Below, piece after piece: positions 15,528 to 25,489 of a stretch of 64,000 nt of DNA. The stretch is taken from assembly GCF_004564355.1 (NCBI RefSeq), contig NZ_CP038266.1, positions 1,364,001 to 1,428,000 of the forward strand. Reading direction: 5' to 3'. A program made the position numbers and the translations under genes. This stretch comes from Microbacterium wangchenii (lineage in GTDB: Bacteria; Actinomycetota; Actinomycetes; Actinomycetales; Microbacteriaceae). Numbering within the stretch: the first letter of the stretch is position 1; every line of letters starts with the position of its first letter. A model generated the notes under the pieces. That model was not told the DNA's origin. It saw nothing but the letters and a program-made list of their open reading frames with translations, and did not search any database.

Positions 15528-16098
15528 CCCTTCGACCGCGACGGGCGATGTCGCGCGCCGATTGGAGGCGATCCTCATGGTCGTCGACGAGCCGCAGAGC
15601 CTCGTCAGCCTCGCCGCCGCGGTGGGGGCGCCCGTCGCCGCGGTGCGCCAGGCGGTCGACGCGCTCGTGGACGACTACGACGGCCGCACCGGCGGGCCGC
15701 GACGGGGCTTCGAGCTGCGCGAGGTCGGCGGCGGGTGGCGCATCTACGTGCGGGCCGAGTACGACGACCTCGTGTCGGAGTTCGTCAACACCCAGGCGCC
15801 GTCGCGGCTGTCGCAGGCAGCGCTGGAGACCCTCGCCGTCATCGCGTACAAGCAGCCCGTCACGCGCGGGCAGGTGGCCTCCATCCGCGCCGTCAACGTC
15901 GACTCGGTCGTGCGGACCCTGCTCTCGCGCGGCCTCATCACGGAGGTGTCCACCGACCCCGAGACCGGCGCGATCAACTACGGCACCACCGACGCGCTGC
16001 TGGTGAACCTCGGCATCAACTCCCTCGACGAGCTGCCCCACATCTCGCCGCTGCTGGATGACGGCTCCGAGGGCTTCGACCTGGAGGGCGTGCGATGA
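15517..16098 (+). CDS. scpB: Segregation and condensation protein B
   Basis: A 193-aa winged-helix protein that partners ScpA and SMC. The typical sequence LETLAVIAYKQPVTRGQV and the following RAVNVDSVVRTLLSRGLI match the family. ATG 15517 is preceded by GGGAG seven nt upstream and overlaps the scpA end by 11 bp. The last four bases overlap the rluB start. Confidence 0.93.
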   Translation: MTDDPSTATGDVARRLEAILMVVDEPQSLVSLAAAVGAPVAAVRQAVDALVDDYDGRTGGPRRGFELREVGGGWRIYVRAEYDDLVSEFVNTQAPSRLSQAALETLAVIAYKQPVTRGQVASIRAVNVDSVVRTLLSRGLITEVSTDPETGAINYGTTDALLVNLGINSLDELPHISPLLDDGSEGFDLEGVR

Positions 16099-16862
16099 GC
16101 GAACCGCGCAGCACCGAGGGGGTCCGGCTGCAGAAGGCCCTCGCCAACGCCGGCGTGGCCTCGCGCCGCGTGTCCGAGCAGCTCATCGTCGAGGGACGCG
16201 TTCGCGTGAACGGCGTCGTGGTCACCGAGCTCGGCAGCCGCGTCGATCCGGATGCCGACCTCATCGACGTGGACGGCGTGGCGGTGCAGCTGGACACCGG
16301 CAAGCGCTACGTCATGCTCAACAAGCCCACCGGCGTCGTGAGCACCATGAAGGACGAGCGCGGCCGTCCCGATCTGCGCCGCTTCACCGCGGAGTGGGAC
16401 GAGCGCCTCTACAACGTCGGCCGGCTGGATGCCGACACCAGCGGGCTGCTCGTGCTCACCAACGACGGCGACCTCGCGCATGTCCTGGCACACCCGTCCT
16501 TCGGGGTCACCAAGGTGTACATCGCCCGGGTCCAGGGGCGCGTGACGGCCCAGACGATCGCACGCCTGACGCGCGGGATCGAACTGGAGGACGGACCCAT
16601 CGCCGCCGACAAGGCGCGCCTGCTGGATGCCTCGGGCGACTCGAGCCTCGTGGAACTGACCCTGCACTCCGGCCGCAATCGCATCGTGCGCCGCATGATG
16701 GCCGAGGTGGGGCATCCGGTCGTCGAGCTCGTGCGCCGGCAGTTCGGTCCGCTGCACCTGGGAACCCTCCCGGTCGGGCGGGCACGCGAATTGACTAAGC
16801 TGGAACGCGGTGCGCTGTTGACCCTCTCCCGTGGCGAGGGCGCACCGGACGACACCCCGTGA
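16095..16862 (+). CDS. rluB: 23S rRNA pseudouridine synthase, RsuA/RluB family
   Basis: A 255-aa enzyme with an N-terminal S4 domain (about 8-55) and a pseudouridine synthase domain. The catalytic aspartate lies in VGRLDADTSGLLVLTNDGD, and the HSGRNRIVRRM motif follows. RluB-like members modify 23S U2605. The exact target is inferred from family and from scpB-rluB-cmk-der synteny. It overlaps both scpB and tyrA. Confidence 0.92.
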   Translation: MSEPRSTEGVRLQKALANAGVASRRVSEQLIVEGRVRVNGVVVTELGSRVDPDADLIDVDGVAVQLDTGKRYVMLNKPTGVVSTMKDERGRPDLRRFTAEWDERLYNVGRLDADTSGLLVLTNDGDLAHVLAHPSFGVTKVYIARVQGRVTAQTIARLTRGIELEDGPIAADKARLLDASGDSSLVELTLHSGRNRIVRRMMAEVGHPVVELVRRQFGPLHLGTLPVGRARELTKLERGALLTLSRGEGAPDDTP

Positions 16863-17989
16863 GCGATTCGACGAACTCTTCCGCGCGCGCGGCCGCACCG
16901 CTGGCCCCGCGCGTTCGAGGGACGGTCCGCATCGTCGGAGCCGGGCTCCTGGGCTCCAGCATCGGCCACGCCCTCACCGCCCGCGGCATCGACGTGGCGC
17001 TGGATGACGCGTCTCCCGCGCAGCTGCGGCTGGCCGTGGACTACGGCGCGGGGCGCATGGCGCAGCCCGACGACGCCCCGTCACTCATCGTCGTGGCCGT
17101 GCCTCCCGATGTCACCGCCGACGTCATCGCGCGTGAGCTGTCCGCCCACCCCGGCGTCGTCGTCACCGACGTCGCGAGCGTCAAGCTCCAGCCCCTCCAC
17201 GAGCTGCGCGCACGCGGGATCGACCTGACGCACTACATCGGCTCGCACCCCTTGGCCGGACGCGAACGCGGCGGCGCCATCTCCGCGCGCGCCGACCTGT
17301 TCATCGGTCGCCCCTGGGTCGTGTGCCGCGACGGCGAAACGCCGGCGGACGACCTCGCCCTGGTGGAGGGCCTCGCCCTGGATCTGGGCGCCGTCCCGCT
17401 GGAGATGTCGCCGGAGGAGCACGACCGCTCCGTCGCGCTCGTCTCGCACGTGCCGCAGCTGGTCGCGAGCCTGCTGGCCGGACGCTTCGTGGACGCCCCC
17501 GACGGGGCGCTGGGCCTGGCCGGACAGGGCGTGCGCGACACGACGCGCATCGCCGCCTCCGCCCCCGAGCTGTGGGTGCAGATCCTCGGCGCCAACGCGC
17601 AGCCGGTCGTCGACGTGCTCGACGCGCTCGCCGCCGACCTCTCGGCCGTGGCGGCGGCGCTGCGCGCCCCGGATGCCCCGGGCGCACGCCGCGCGGTGGC
17701 CGACACCATCCGCCGCGGCAACGACGGCGTCGAGCGTCTGCCGGGCAAGCACGGGCAGAACCGCCGCTTCGACTCGTTCGTGGTGATGATCGACGACACC
17801 CCCGGCCAGCTGGGGCGCCTGTTCGGGGAGCTCGGGGACCTGGGCGTCAACGTCGAGGACCTGCGCCTGGAGCACTCGCCCGGCGCGCAGTTCGGTCTCG
17901 CCGAGATCAGCGTCGTCCCCGACGCCGTCCGCCCGGCAACCGAAGGCCTGACCGCGCGCGGCTGGCGGATTGCGAGCACCAATGACTGA
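16859..17989 (+). CDS. tyrA: Prephenate dehydrogenase
   Basis: A 376-aa protein. The NAD-binding motif [11 protein letters not shown] is near residues 28-38, with the prephenate dehydrogenase markers [12 protein letters not shown] and SHVPQL following. The last 75 residues ([21 protein letters not shown]) form an ACT domain suited to feedback by tyrosine. It converts prephenate to 4-hydroxyphenylpyruvate (arogenate is an alternative substrate). The GTG start overlaps the rluB stop. Confidence 0.92.
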   Translation: MSDSTNSSARAAAPLAPRVRGTVRIVGAGLLGSSIGHALTARGIDVALDDASPAQLRLAVDYGAGRMAQPDDAPSLIVVAVPPDVTADVIARELSAHPGVVVTDVASVKLQPLHELRARGIDLTHYIGSHPLAGRERGGAISARADLFIGRPWVVCRDGETPADDLALVEGLALDLGAVPLEMSPEEHDRSVALVSHVPQLVASLLAGRFVDAPDGALGLAGQGVRDTTRIAASAPELWVQILGANAQPVVDVLDALAADLSAVAAALRAPDAPGARRAVADTIRRGNDGVERLPGKHGQNRRFDSFVVMIDDTPGQLGRLFGELGDLGVNVEDLRLEHSPGAQFGLAEISVVPDAVRPATEGLTARGWRIASTND

Positions 17990-18014
17990 GTCCACATCGA
18001 CGACGGAGTCCACC

Positions 18015-18701
18015 ATGACCGCCGGCCCGACGATCATCGCCGTGGACGGCCCGGCCGGCAGCGGCAAGTCCAGCGTGTCGAAGGAGGTCGCCCGTCGACT
18101 GGGCTTCGGCTACCTCGACACCGGCGCCGCCTACCGCGCGCTGGCGTGGCACACCCTCGAGCACGGCGCCGACACCTCCGACGCCTCGGCCGTGCTGGAC
18201 GTGTTCGGCGACTTCGACTTCGCGATCTCGCTCGACCCGGACGCGTACTGGGTGCGCGTGGGCGGGCACGACGTGACCGCCGCGATCCGGGAGTCGCGCG
18301 TGACCGACGCCGTCAGCGGCGTGGCGCGCATCCCGGCCGTGCGCCACGGCGTCAACGCGCTGTTCCGCGGGCTCGTGGCTGAGTCGGGACTGCCGGGCGT
18401 GGTCGTGGAGGGACGCGACATCACGACGGTCGTCGCTCCCGACGCACCCGTCCGCATCCTGCTGACCGCCGCTCCCGAGGTCCGCGCCGCGCGACGCAGC
18501 GCCGAAGTGACCACACAGGACGCCGCCGCCGTCGCGGCCGCGCTGCACCGCCGCGACGCATCCGACTCCACCGTCGTCGACTTCCTCACCGCCGCCCCCG
18601 GCGTGCAGGTCGTCGATTCGACCGACCTGGATTTCCCCCACACCGTCGACGCGGTTCTCGCCGTCGTCGAACGCACGATTGGAGCCCTCGATGGGCGTTG
18701 A
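18015..18701 (+). CDS. cmk: Cytidylate kinase
   Basis: A 228-aa (d)CMP kinase. The P-loop GPAGSGKSS lies near residues 12-20, followed by [13 protein letters not shown] and the [10 protein letters not shown] stretch. ATG 18015 has GGAG six nt upstream. An upstream ATG (17982) overlapping the tyrA stop would add 11 Ser/Thr-rich residues and cannot be excluded. The gene overlaps the der start. Confidence 0.93.
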   Translation: MTAGPTIIAVDGPAGSGKSSVSKEVARRLGFGYLDTGAAYRALAWHTLEHGADTSDASAVLDVFGDFDFAISLDPDAYWVRVGGHDVTAAIRESRVTDAVSGVARIPAVRHGVNALFRGLVAESGLPGVVVEGRDITTVVAPDAPVRILLTAAPEVRAARRSAEVTTQDAAAVAAALHRRDASDSTVVDFLTAAPGVQVVDSTDLDFPHTVDAVLAVVERTIGALDGR

Positions 18702-20217
18702 CGAAGACGAGTACGAAGGCGGGCCAGACCAGCTCGCCGAGAAGATGGACGAGCTGGACGAGGCCCTCGCCGACCAGCGCGCCGCGGCTCTCCGGGCGAG
18801 CCTGGAAGACTTCGACCTGGATGAGGAGGACGCCGAGCTCCTCGCCGGTCTCGCCGAGGACGGCGACGGGATCGAGTACCTTCCCGCCCTTCCCGTCGTG
18901 GCGATCGTGGGTCGCCCCAACGTCGGCAAGTCGGCGCTGGTCAACCGCATCCTCGGCCGGCGTGAGGCCGTCGTGGAAGACACCCCCGGTGTCACGCGCG
19001 ACCGCGTGACCTACAAGGCAGAGTGGATGGACCGCCGCTTCTCGCTCGTCGACACCGGCGGATGGGAACCGGACGCCCGCGGAATCGACCGTTCGGTCGC
19101 CCTGCAGGCGGAGATCGCGATCGACCTCGCCGACGTCGTGCTGTTCGTCGTCGACGCACGAGTGGGGGCCACCTCCACCGACGAGCACGTCGTGAAGCTC
19201 CTGCGCCGCAGCGGCAAGCCCGTCTTCCTCGTGGCCAACAAGATCGACGACGCGCGGCAGGAGCCCGAGGCCGCCGCGCTGTGGAACCTGGGCCTGGGCG
19301 AGCCGTACCCTGTCTCGGCCATCCACGGGCGCGGCGTCGCCGACCTGCTGGATGCGGTCATGAAGGTGCTCCCCGAGGTCTCGGCGGTGGCGAAGTTCGA
19401 GATCGGCGGCCCGCGCCGCGTCGCGATCCTCGGCCGCCCCAACGTCGGCAAGTCGTCGCTGCTGAACAAGGCGGCCGGCGAGGAGCGCGTGGTCGTCAAC
19501 GAACTGGCGGGAACCACGCGCGACCCGGTGGACGAGGTCGTCGAACTCGGCGGGCGCCTGTGGCGCCTCGTCGACACGGCGGGCATCCGCCGGCGCGTGC
19601 ACCTGCAGCAGGGCGCGGACTTCTATGCGTCGCTGCGCACCTCGACCGCGCTGGAGAAGGCCGAAGTCGCCGTCGTCGTGCTGGATGTGTCGCAGCCGCT
19701 GAGCGAGCAGGACGTGCGGATCATCGACCTCGTGCTCGAGTCCGGTCGCGCCCTGGTGCTCGCGTTCAACAAGTGGGACCTGCTCACGACGCCCGAGCTG
19801 GAGAACCAGGATCGCCGGCGCTACCTCGAGCGGGAGATCGAACAGGATCTCGCCCACGTCGCATGGGCGCCCCGAGTGAACATCTCCGCGCGCACCGGTC
19901 GTCACCTCGAGAAGCTCGTGCCCGCGCTGGAGACAGCGCTGGCGTCGTGGGACCAGCGCATCCCGACGGGCAAGTTCAACGCCTTCCTCTCCGAGCTCGT
20001 CGCCGAGCACCCGCATCCGCTGCGCGGCGGCAAGCAGCCGCGCATCCTGTTCGGTACGCAGGCGTCCACGCGGCCGCCCACCTTCGTCCTCTTCACGACC
20101 GGGTTCCTCGATCCCGGTTACCGCCGCTTCATCCAGCGCCGCCTGCGCGAGATCTACGGCTTCGAGGGCACGCCCATCGTGCTGAACATGCGCATCCGGG
20201 AGCGCCGGCAGCGCTGA
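18691..20217 (+). CDS. der: Ribosome-assembly GTPase Der (EngA)
   Basis: A 508-aa tandem GTPase for 50S maturation. An acidic N-terminal extension of about 68 residues precedes two G domains, each with the P-loop GRPNVGKS (near residues 73 and 248). DTGGW and DTAG follow as G3, and NKID and NKWD as G4. A C-terminal KH-like domain closes the protein. ATG 18691 has GGAG six nt upstream. It ends the conserved block. Confidence 0.95.
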   Translation: MGVDEDEYEGGPDQLAEKMDELDEALADQRAAALRASLEDFDLDEEDAELLAGLAEDGDGIEYLPALPVVAIVGRPNVGKSALVNRILGRREAVVEDTPGVTRDRVTYKAEWMDRRFSLVDTGGWEPDARGIDRSVALQAEIAIDLADVVLFVVDARVGATSTDEHVVKLLRRSGKPVFLVANKIDDARQEPEAAALWNLGLGEPYPVSAIHGRGVADLLDAVMKVLPEVSAVAKFEIGGPRRVAILGRPNVGKSSLLNKAAGEERVVVNELAGTTRDPVDEVVELGGRLWRLVDTAGIRRRVHLQQGADFYASLRTSTALEKAEVAVVVLDVSQPLSEQDVRIIDLVLESGRALVLAFNKWDLLTTPELENQDRRRYLEREIEQDLAHVAWAPRVNISARTGRHLEKLVPALETALASWDQRIPTGKFNAFLSELVAEHPHPLRGGKQPRILFGTQASTRPPTFVLFTTGFLDPGYRRFIQRRLREIYGFEGTPIVLNMRIRERRQR

Positions 20218-20247
20218 GCGCAGCGGGGCGTGTGACAGGCTGAAGAG

Positions 20248-21153
20248 GTGACGACCGAGCCGCCCCGACCCGGAGAACCGCGACGCCCGTCGGGGCCGCG
20301 GGATCCCGGCGACGCGTGGGTGGTCGCGCCCACGGGGGAGCGGTACTGGGGCCGATTCGGCGCCGCGGGACTGCTCGCATGGGACCCGCGCCGCGGGGTG
20401 CTGCTGCAGCACCGCGTGGCATGGAGCCACTTCGGCGGCACGTGGGGCCTGCCCGGCGGTGCCCGCCACGAGGACGAGTCGGCCGTGGGCGGCGCGATGC
20501 GCGAGGCCGCGGAGGAGGCCGGCGTCCCCGACGGTGCGGTGCGCGCTCGCCTCGTCAGCGTCCTCGACCTCGGCTTCTGGTCGTACGCCACCGTGGTCGC
20601 CGACGTCGTGCAGCCGTTCGAGCCGGTGATCAGCGACCCCGAGAGCGTGGAGCTGTCGTGGGTGCCGGTCGATGCCGTCGACGATTACCCGCTGCACCCC
20701 GGGTTCGCGGGAGCGTGGGGGCGCCTCCGGACGCTCCTGCCGGTGCGCCCCACGATCATCGTGGACGCGGCGAACGTGGTGGGGTCGGTGCCGGACGGCT
20801 GGTGGCGCGACCGGGCGGGGGCGGCGGGACGTCTGATGGACCGGGTCGAGCGATGGCTGGCGGGCGGGGTTCCCGGAGCGGTGCTCTCCCTCGACGAGCA
20901 CACGTGGTTCCCGCGCGTCGTGGTCGTGCTGGAGGGGCGGGCGCGGGATGCGGCGGCCGCGGCATCCCGCTCCGTCGAGGTGGTCGAGGCTCCCGCCTCC
21001 GGTGACGACGAGATCGCCGCTCAGGCCGCGCGCGCGGTGGAGGCGGGGGAGCAGGTGACGGTCATCACGAGCGATCGGGGACTCGCCGACCGCGTCCTCG
21101 CCGTGGGTGCGGCCGTGCACGGTGCGGGCTGGCTGCTCGAGCGGCTGCCCTGA
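20248..21153 (+). CDS. Nudix hydrolase fused to NYN/PIN-like nuclease domain
   Basis: A 301-aa two-domain protein. Residues about 22-160 are a Nudix domain whose box (G71, E77, R85-E86, E89-E90, G92) is complete. Residues about 168-301 resemble a NYN/PIN-like RNase fold: IIVDAANVVGS (D173, N176), SGDDEIAAQA (D253, D254) and VITSDRGLADRV (D276) supply the expected acidic residues. The fusion suggests nucleotide clean-up coupled to RNA processing, but substrates are unknown. GTG 20248 is preceded by AAGAG. Confidence 0.82.
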   Translation: MTTEPPRPGEPRRPSGPRDPGDAWVVAPTGERYWGRFGAAGLLAWDPRRGVLLQHRVAWSHFGGTWGLPGGARHEDESAVGGAMREAAEEAGVPDGAVRARLVSVLDLGFWSYATVVADVVQPFEPVISDPESVELSWVPVDAVDDYPLHPGFAGAWGRLRTLLPVRPTIIVDAANVVGSVPDGWWRDRAGAAGRLMDRVERWLAGGVPGAVLSLDEHTWFPRVVVVLEGRARDAAAAASRSVEVVEAPASGDDEIAAQAARAVEAGEQVTVITSDRGLADRVLAVGAAVHGAGWLLERLP

Positions 21154-21156
21154 GCC

Positions 21157-21525
21157 TCACTGACCGCGGAGGCGGTCGATCTCGCGGCGCTCGCGCTTGG
21201 TGGGGCGGCCGGCACCGCGGTCGCGCTGCGCGAACGCGGGGATGCTCTCGCGCGGTGGAGCCGGCGGCGTGCGGTCGTCCACGGCCAGCGCCGCCTGCGG
21301 CGCTCCCACGCGCTTCGCTATCGGTTCCCGCACCACCAGGATGCGGTCGAACCCGGCGATCCGCACGCGCAGCTCATCGCCGGGCTTGACCTGCTGCGCC
21401 GCTTTCGCGCGTTCGCCGTTGACGCGGACGTGACCGGCGCGACACGCGGTGGTCGCCGCCGACCGGGTCTTGTACACGCGGATCGCCCACAGCCACGAGT
21501 CCAGGCGGACGGAGCCGGCCGTCAC
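21157..21525 (-). CDS. S4-domain RNA-binding protein (Hsp15-like)
   Basis: A 122-aa protein with an S4 domain (VRLDSWLWAIRVYKTRSAAT at the N-terminus, then the GHVRVNG turn) and a basic C-terminal tail (GRPTKRERREIDRLRG). Hsp15-type proteins rescue stalled 50S subunits carrying nascent chains, so that role is plausible here. The GTG start overlaps the stop of the upstream YhhN gene (GTGA), so the two form an operon. A longer ORF reading upstream is a shadow. Confidence 0.88.
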   Translation of the reverse strand: MTAGSVRLDSWLWAIRVYKTRSAATTACRAGHVRVNGERAKAAQQVKPGDELRVRIAGFDRILVVREPIAKRVGAPQAALAVDDRTPPAPPRESIPAFAQRDRGAGRPTKRERREIDRLRGQ

Positions 21526-22202
21526 GAGATCCTCCGCGCGCGGACGACGCCGGCGGCGATGAGGCCCTGGCCGAGGGTGTAGGTGAGCATGACGAGGGCG
21601 CCCGTCCATTCCGGCAGGGCGTCCGGGACGAAGATGCGGAAGGCCAGCAGGGTGTCGGAGGTGAGGAAGAACACCGCCCCCCACGTGATCATGCGGGTGG
21701 TGCGGGCGGCCGTGGCCGCGGTGCCGGCCAGCACGATGCCGTACAGGGCGACGGCGACGGTGAGCGCGCCGAGGTGGGGCCACAGCACGGCCAGCAGGAC
21801 GACCCACCACACGAGGTAGACCGCCGTCCAGCGGGGCAGGCGCCGGGCGGGGAGCTCGCGGGCGAAGAGCCAGATGTAGGCGAGGTGCGCGAGCCCGAAG
21901 CACGCGAGCATGACGGGGAGTTCGGGCAGGAACGGGAAGAACGTCGCCGCGCCGTCGCCCAGCCACGACATGCCGATGGCCGCGAGCAGGAGGACGAGCG
22001 TCCGTCCGGCGCGGAGCGGGCGCGCCGCCCACAGCACCGCGAGGGCCAAGGCGGGCATGAGCAGGAGCTTGGTGGGGCCGGCGATCGCGGAGGCGTCGAC
22101 AGCGAGGGCGCCGACGTGGACCACGGAGATCAGGGCGTAGGGAACGAATCCGCCGATCGCCGTCCGCGTCGCCGGGCGGGCCTGCATCGGTGCGGTGGTC
22201 AT
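21522..22202 (-). CDS. Lysoplasmalogenase-like (YhhN family) membrane protein
   Basis: A 226-aa protein with about eight hydrophobic helices and the YhhN-family pattern (WLGDGAATFFPF, FGLAHLAYIWLF, FFLTSDTLLA). Members characterised in animals hydrolyse the vinyl-ether bond of lysoplasmalogens. The bacterial role is less clear. ATG 22202 follows TACGAT by six nt, so the transcript is probably leaderless. It is first in an operon with the S4 protein. Confidence 0.85.
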   Translation of the reverse strand: MTTAPMQARPATRTAIGGFVPYALISVVHVGALAVDASAIAGPTKLLLMPALALAVLWAARPLRAGRTLVLLLAAIGMSWLGDGAATFFPFLPELPVMLACFGLAHLAYIWLFARELPARRLPRWTAVYLVWWVVLLAVLWPHLGALTVAVALYGIVLAGTAATAARTTRMITWGAVFFLTSDTLLAFRIFVPDALPEWTGALVMLTYTLGQGLIAAGVVRARRIS

Positions 22203-22252
22203 CCGCTCATCGTAGGGGCGCCGCCGCGCACCCGCGGCCCATAATCGGACGC
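22203..22252. promoter_or_regulatory. Compact divergent leaderless promoters
   Basis: Only 50 bp separate the YhhN and LtrA start codons. On the minus strand TACGAT (22214-22209) ends six nt before ATG 22202. On the plus strand CATAAT (22240-22245) ends seven nt before ATG 22253. Neither gene has a Shine-Dalgarno sequence, so both are predicted to be leaderless. Confidence 0.55.
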
Positions 22253-23428
22253 ATGACGGATGCGGCGGCACGTTTCGGCCTGCGACGGATGACGGCGCGC
22301 GATGCGCTCCAGTCCCATCGGGTGGCCTCGCCCCTGGAGCTGCTGTTCGACCTCGTCTTCGTGGTGGCGGTATCGCAGGCCTCGAGCACGCTGCACGACC
22401 TCATCAGCGAAGGACGGATCGGGGCGGGGGTGCTGACCTACCTCATGGTGTTCTTCGCGGTGTGGTGGGCGTGGATGAACTTCACGTGGTTCGCGTCGGC
22501 GTTCGATACCGACGACTGGCTGTACCGCACGCTGGCGATCGTGCAGATGGGCGGCGTGCTGGTACTGGCCGCCGGTGTCCGCGACGCCATGCTGCTCTCC
22601 GATTACACCGTGATCACCTTGGGCTATGTCGTGATGCGGCTGGCGATGGTGGCGCAGTGGCTGCGGGTCGCCGCATCCGATTCCGCGTCGCGTCCGACGG
22701 CGGTGCGGATGGCGGCGGGGATCGGCGCGGTGCAGGTGCTGTGGGTGGCTCGCGCGGCGGTGCTGGGCGATGAGGCGCCGGCGTGGACCTTCGGGCTGCT
22801 CGTGATCGCCGAACTCGCGGTGCCGGTGTGGGCGGAATTGCGGGGGCGGACGCAGTGGCATCCGCACCACATCGCCGAGCGGTTCGGCCTGTTCACCCTC
22901 CTGCTGCTGGGCGAGAGCCTGCTGGCCTCGGCGAATGCGCTCATCGACGCGATCGCGGAAGGCGAGCACGTCGCCGAACTGCTGTGGCTGGCCGGGTCGG
23001 GCTTGTTCATCACCGCCGCGATCTGGTGGATCTACTTCGCGCGTGAGCAGTACGACGGCCTCGGGGAGCTCCGGGGCGGTTTCACGTTCGGGTACGTGCA
23101 CTACGTGATCTTCGCGGCCGTCGGCGCCGTGTCATCGGGCGTGGAGGTGGAGATCGACGAGGTCACCGGGCATACGGAGATCTCGGATGCGGCGGCCGGC
23201 CTGGCCCTCACGGCACCCCTGGCGGTGTTCCTCGTGAGCGCGTGGGCGCTGCTGCTGCGCCGCCGGGTGGCGCGGTGGGTGTCGGTGGTTCTGGTGGCGG
23301 GGAGCGTGCTCGTGGCGTTGGCGGGACTCCTCGCGGTGGGCGAGTTCGTGGTGGCCGCGCTCGTCATGACGGGTGTCGTGGTCGCGTTGGAGGTGGATGC
23401 TGCGCGCGGCGCTACGCGTCGAGCGTGA
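22253..23428 (+). CDS. Low temperature requirement protein A (LtrA) family
   Basis: A 391-aa polytopic membrane protein with about 11 hydrophobic segments. The signature near the N-terminus (SPLELLFDLVFVVAVSQAS) and the middle HIAERFGLFTLLLLGESLL are typical of the LtrA family, named from a Listeria gene needed for growth in the cold. Its biochemical activity is not established. The 3' end overlaps the convergent GNAT gene by 17 bp. Confidence 0.9.
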   Translation: MTDAAARFGLRRMTARDALQSHRVASPLELLFDLVFVVAVSQASSTLHDLISEGRIGAGVLTYLMVFFAVWWAWMNFTWFASAFDTDDWLYRTLAIVQMGGVLVLAAGVRDAMLLSDYTVITLGYVVMRLAMVAQWLRVAASDSASRPTAVRMAAGIGAVQVLWVARAAVLGDEAPAWTFGLLVIAELAVPVWAELRGRTQWHPHHIAERFGLFTLLLLGESLLASANALIDAIAEGEHVAELLWLAGSGLFITAAIWWIYFAREQYDGLGELRGGFTFGYVHYVIFAAVGAVSSGVEVEIDEVTGHTEISDAAAGLALTAPLAVFLVSAWALLLRRRVARWVSVVLVAGSVLVALAGLLAVGEFVVAALVMTGVVVALEVDAARGATRRA

Positions 23429-23993
23429 GCGATACGAGCGCCCGGTCGGGGCGGGGCTGGGCGACGATGTCGAATCCGGCGTCCGTGAAGACCTGGAGCA
23501 CGCCGTGGTACAGCTCGTTGGCGGGGCGCTTCTTGACCGTCGGATCGAAGGGGTAGGCCTCGACCGCGCGGGCGCCGCCGTCGCGCGCGTGCGAGACGGC
23601 TGCATCCAGGAGGCGGGCCATGAGCCCGGAGCCGCGGTGCTCCTTGCGCACGACGAAGCACGTCACCGCCCAGACGGAGGGGTCATCGAGCGGTTCGGGG
23701 GAGTTCGCCGTGATCATGCGCGTGGCGGCGATGCGGGCCTGCCGGACACGGGGGCCGACGCGGACCCACCCGGCGGGGGTGCCGTCGACGTAGGCGATGA
23801 GACCGGGGGAGGGCTCGGTGGCAAGCTCTGCGCGGAGCATCTCGATCTTCTCCTCCTTCGTGGTCGTGCGGAACGGTTCGTTGCGCAGGGTCCACCACTG
23901 GCATTGGCAGGAGGGGCCGTCGCCGCCGCCGGTGAGGGCATGCTCGGCGTCGTCGAAGCGGTCGGCGGTGGCGGGGAGGATCTGAACGCTCAT
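23412..23993 (-). CDS. GNAT family N-acetyltransferase
   Basis: A 193-aa acetyltransferase. The acetyl-CoA binding loop is visible in FVVRKEHRGSGLMARLLDAA (motif A, Q/RxxGxG/A-like). The N-terminal CQCQWW stretch resembles a GNAT subgroup common in actinobacteria. The substrate is unknown. ATG 23993 follows TATCGT by six nt, consistent with a leaderless start. A longer upstream ORF is not supported. Confidence 0.87.
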   Translation of the reverse strand: MSVQILPATADRFDDAEHALTGGGDGPSCQCQWWTLRNEPFRTTTKEEKIEMLRAELATEPSPGLIAYVDGTPAGWVRVGPRVRQARIAATRMITANSPEPLDDPSVWAVTCFVVRKEHRGSGLMARLLDAAVSHARDGGARAVEAYPFDPTVKKRPANELYHGVLQVFTDAGFDIVAQPRPDRALVSLTLDA

Positions 23994-24037
23994 GCCGGAA
24001 CGATAGGCCGGTGTCCCGACACTCGCCAGATCGGGCA

Positions 24038-25489
24038 TCAGGCGACGAGGTGGTAGGCGAGCGGGTCGAAGCGTCGTCGTCCGCCGAGCCGTGGTGCGCG
24101 GTGCGGGTCGACATGGGACGGTGGGATGAACCAGACCGTGCCCGCCGAGGGTGGCGCGCCGGGTGGGGCCTCGATGCGGATCTCCCAGTTGTCCGCGTGC
24201 ACCCGGTGGTGGCACGAGGTGCACAGCAGGATGCCGTTGGCCAGATCGGTGGTTCCGCCGTCGCGCTGCCACCAGCGGATGTGGTGGGCTTCGGCGAAGG
24301 CGGGGGGCAGATGGCAGAACGCGCATCCGCCGTCGCGTTCGACGAGTGCGAGTCGCTGCGCGGCGCTGAAGTGGCGGCGGGCACGGCCGAAGTCGAGGAC
24401 CTCGCTCGCGGTTCCGAGGACGCAGGGGATGAGGTCGGCCGCGGCGGCCATCCTGCGGGCGGTGCCGGCGTCGATGGGCTGCTCGATGCCGTCGATCGTC
24501 GCCACACCCGCGCCCTCGCGCAGCTGGCTGAGATCCATGCGCACAACGACCGCGGTGGACGGCTTCGGCAGAGTGTTCTGGTCGCAGCCGGAGGCGTGCC
24601 GGCAGATCGCCGCGAGCGCGTCGGCGCGCATCTGCGGAAGAGAGCGGGTCTCGGGAGCCACCGGACCGCCGTTCGTGGCCGGCGCATCATCGGCTGCATC
24701 GCCGGCTGGGTCGTCGACGGTCAGACCCGACGCGGTGTTGTGTCCGCGCGAGGTGCGGAGCTGAGTGGTGACGATCGCGTCGATGGCGGCCACGATAGGG
24801 GCGGCGGTCTCCGCATCCAGGCGGGCGGTGAGGACGGTCATTCCGGTGGCGTCCTGCTGGATCTTCAGCGACCGCTGCCCGTGCAGTTCTCCCACCACGG
24901 GCTCGAGGCCATCGGGGTCGAGGTGCGCCTCCGCGCGACGCAGGACCGCGTGCAGTTCGTCGAGGGACAGCAGCGGTGCCTGCCGGACGAGTGCGGTCTC
25001 TGCATCCGCTCGTGTGTCGGCGTCGACGCGGACGGCGACGCGGTCGAGCATCGCGCTGATCGCGGACGCCGCGGCGACACTGACCATTCCGTCGTGCAGG
25101 GCGCGGGCGATGTGCGGGTGGCGTGCGGGTGCCGCTTCGCCCGAGAAGAGCGTGCGTTCGCGGGTCGCTTCGCCGACCTGGATGAGGCGCACGGCGTCGC
25201 CGGTGTGGCCGCCCGTGGCGGCGGCGATGAGCTTGGCGGGGGAGCGGAACCCCGCCTGTCTGGCCAGCCCGTCGGAGCCGAATTCCGGTCGCGACCGCGC
25301 CGACATCTCGGCGGCCACGCGCGCGTGCACACCGTCGAGCAGGCGACGCGCTCCCGCGATGCGCTGATTGATGTCGAGCAGCGCCGCCGCCGACATGCCG
25401 CGCTCATCCGCGCCGGAACCGCTCGCCTCGACCCACGCCGACCGCAGCGCGGTCAGTGTGTCGAGGAGGGCGTCCACCGGGTTCGTCAT
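24038..25489 (-). CDS. DUF222/HNH endonuclease-domain protein
   Basis: A 483-aa protein. Residues about 20-330 are the DUF222 region (13E12-repeat family). The C-terminus carries an HNH domain with CAFC and CTSCH zinc-binding cysteines and the HHIRWWQRDGGTTDLANG active-site region. These genes are multicopy in many actinobacteria and are thought to be linked to mobile elements. No cellular role is established. The ATG start is clear of the tRNA gene downstream. Confidence 0.88.
   Translation of the reverse strand: MTNPVDALLDTLTALRSAWVEASGSGADERGMSAAALLDINQRIAGARRLLDGVHARVAAEMSARSRPEFGSDGLARQAGFRSPAKLIAAATGGHTGDAVRLIQVGEATRERTLFSGEAAPARHPHIARALHDGMVSVAAASAISAMLDRVAVRVDADTRADAETALVRQAPLLSLDELHAVLRRAEAHLDPDGLEPVVGELHGQRSLKIQQDATGMTVLTARLDAETAAPIVAAIDAIVTTQLRTSRGHNTASGLTVDDPAGDAADDAPATNGGPVAPETRSLPQMRADALAAICRHASGCDQNTLPKPSTAVVVRMDLSQLREGAGVATIDGIEQPIDAGTARRMAAAADLIPCVLGTASEVLDFGRARRHFSAAQRLALVERDGGCAFCHLPPAFAEAHHIRWWQRDGGTTDLANGILLCTSCHHRVHADNWEIRIEAPPGAPPSAGTVWFIPPSHVDPHRAPRLGGRRRFDPLAYHLVA

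Noticed and set aside
18586..21120. An 844-codon minus-strand ORF opposite der and the Nudix-NYN gene
   Set aside because: It is a shadow frame. Both plus-strand genes carry unmistakable motifs.
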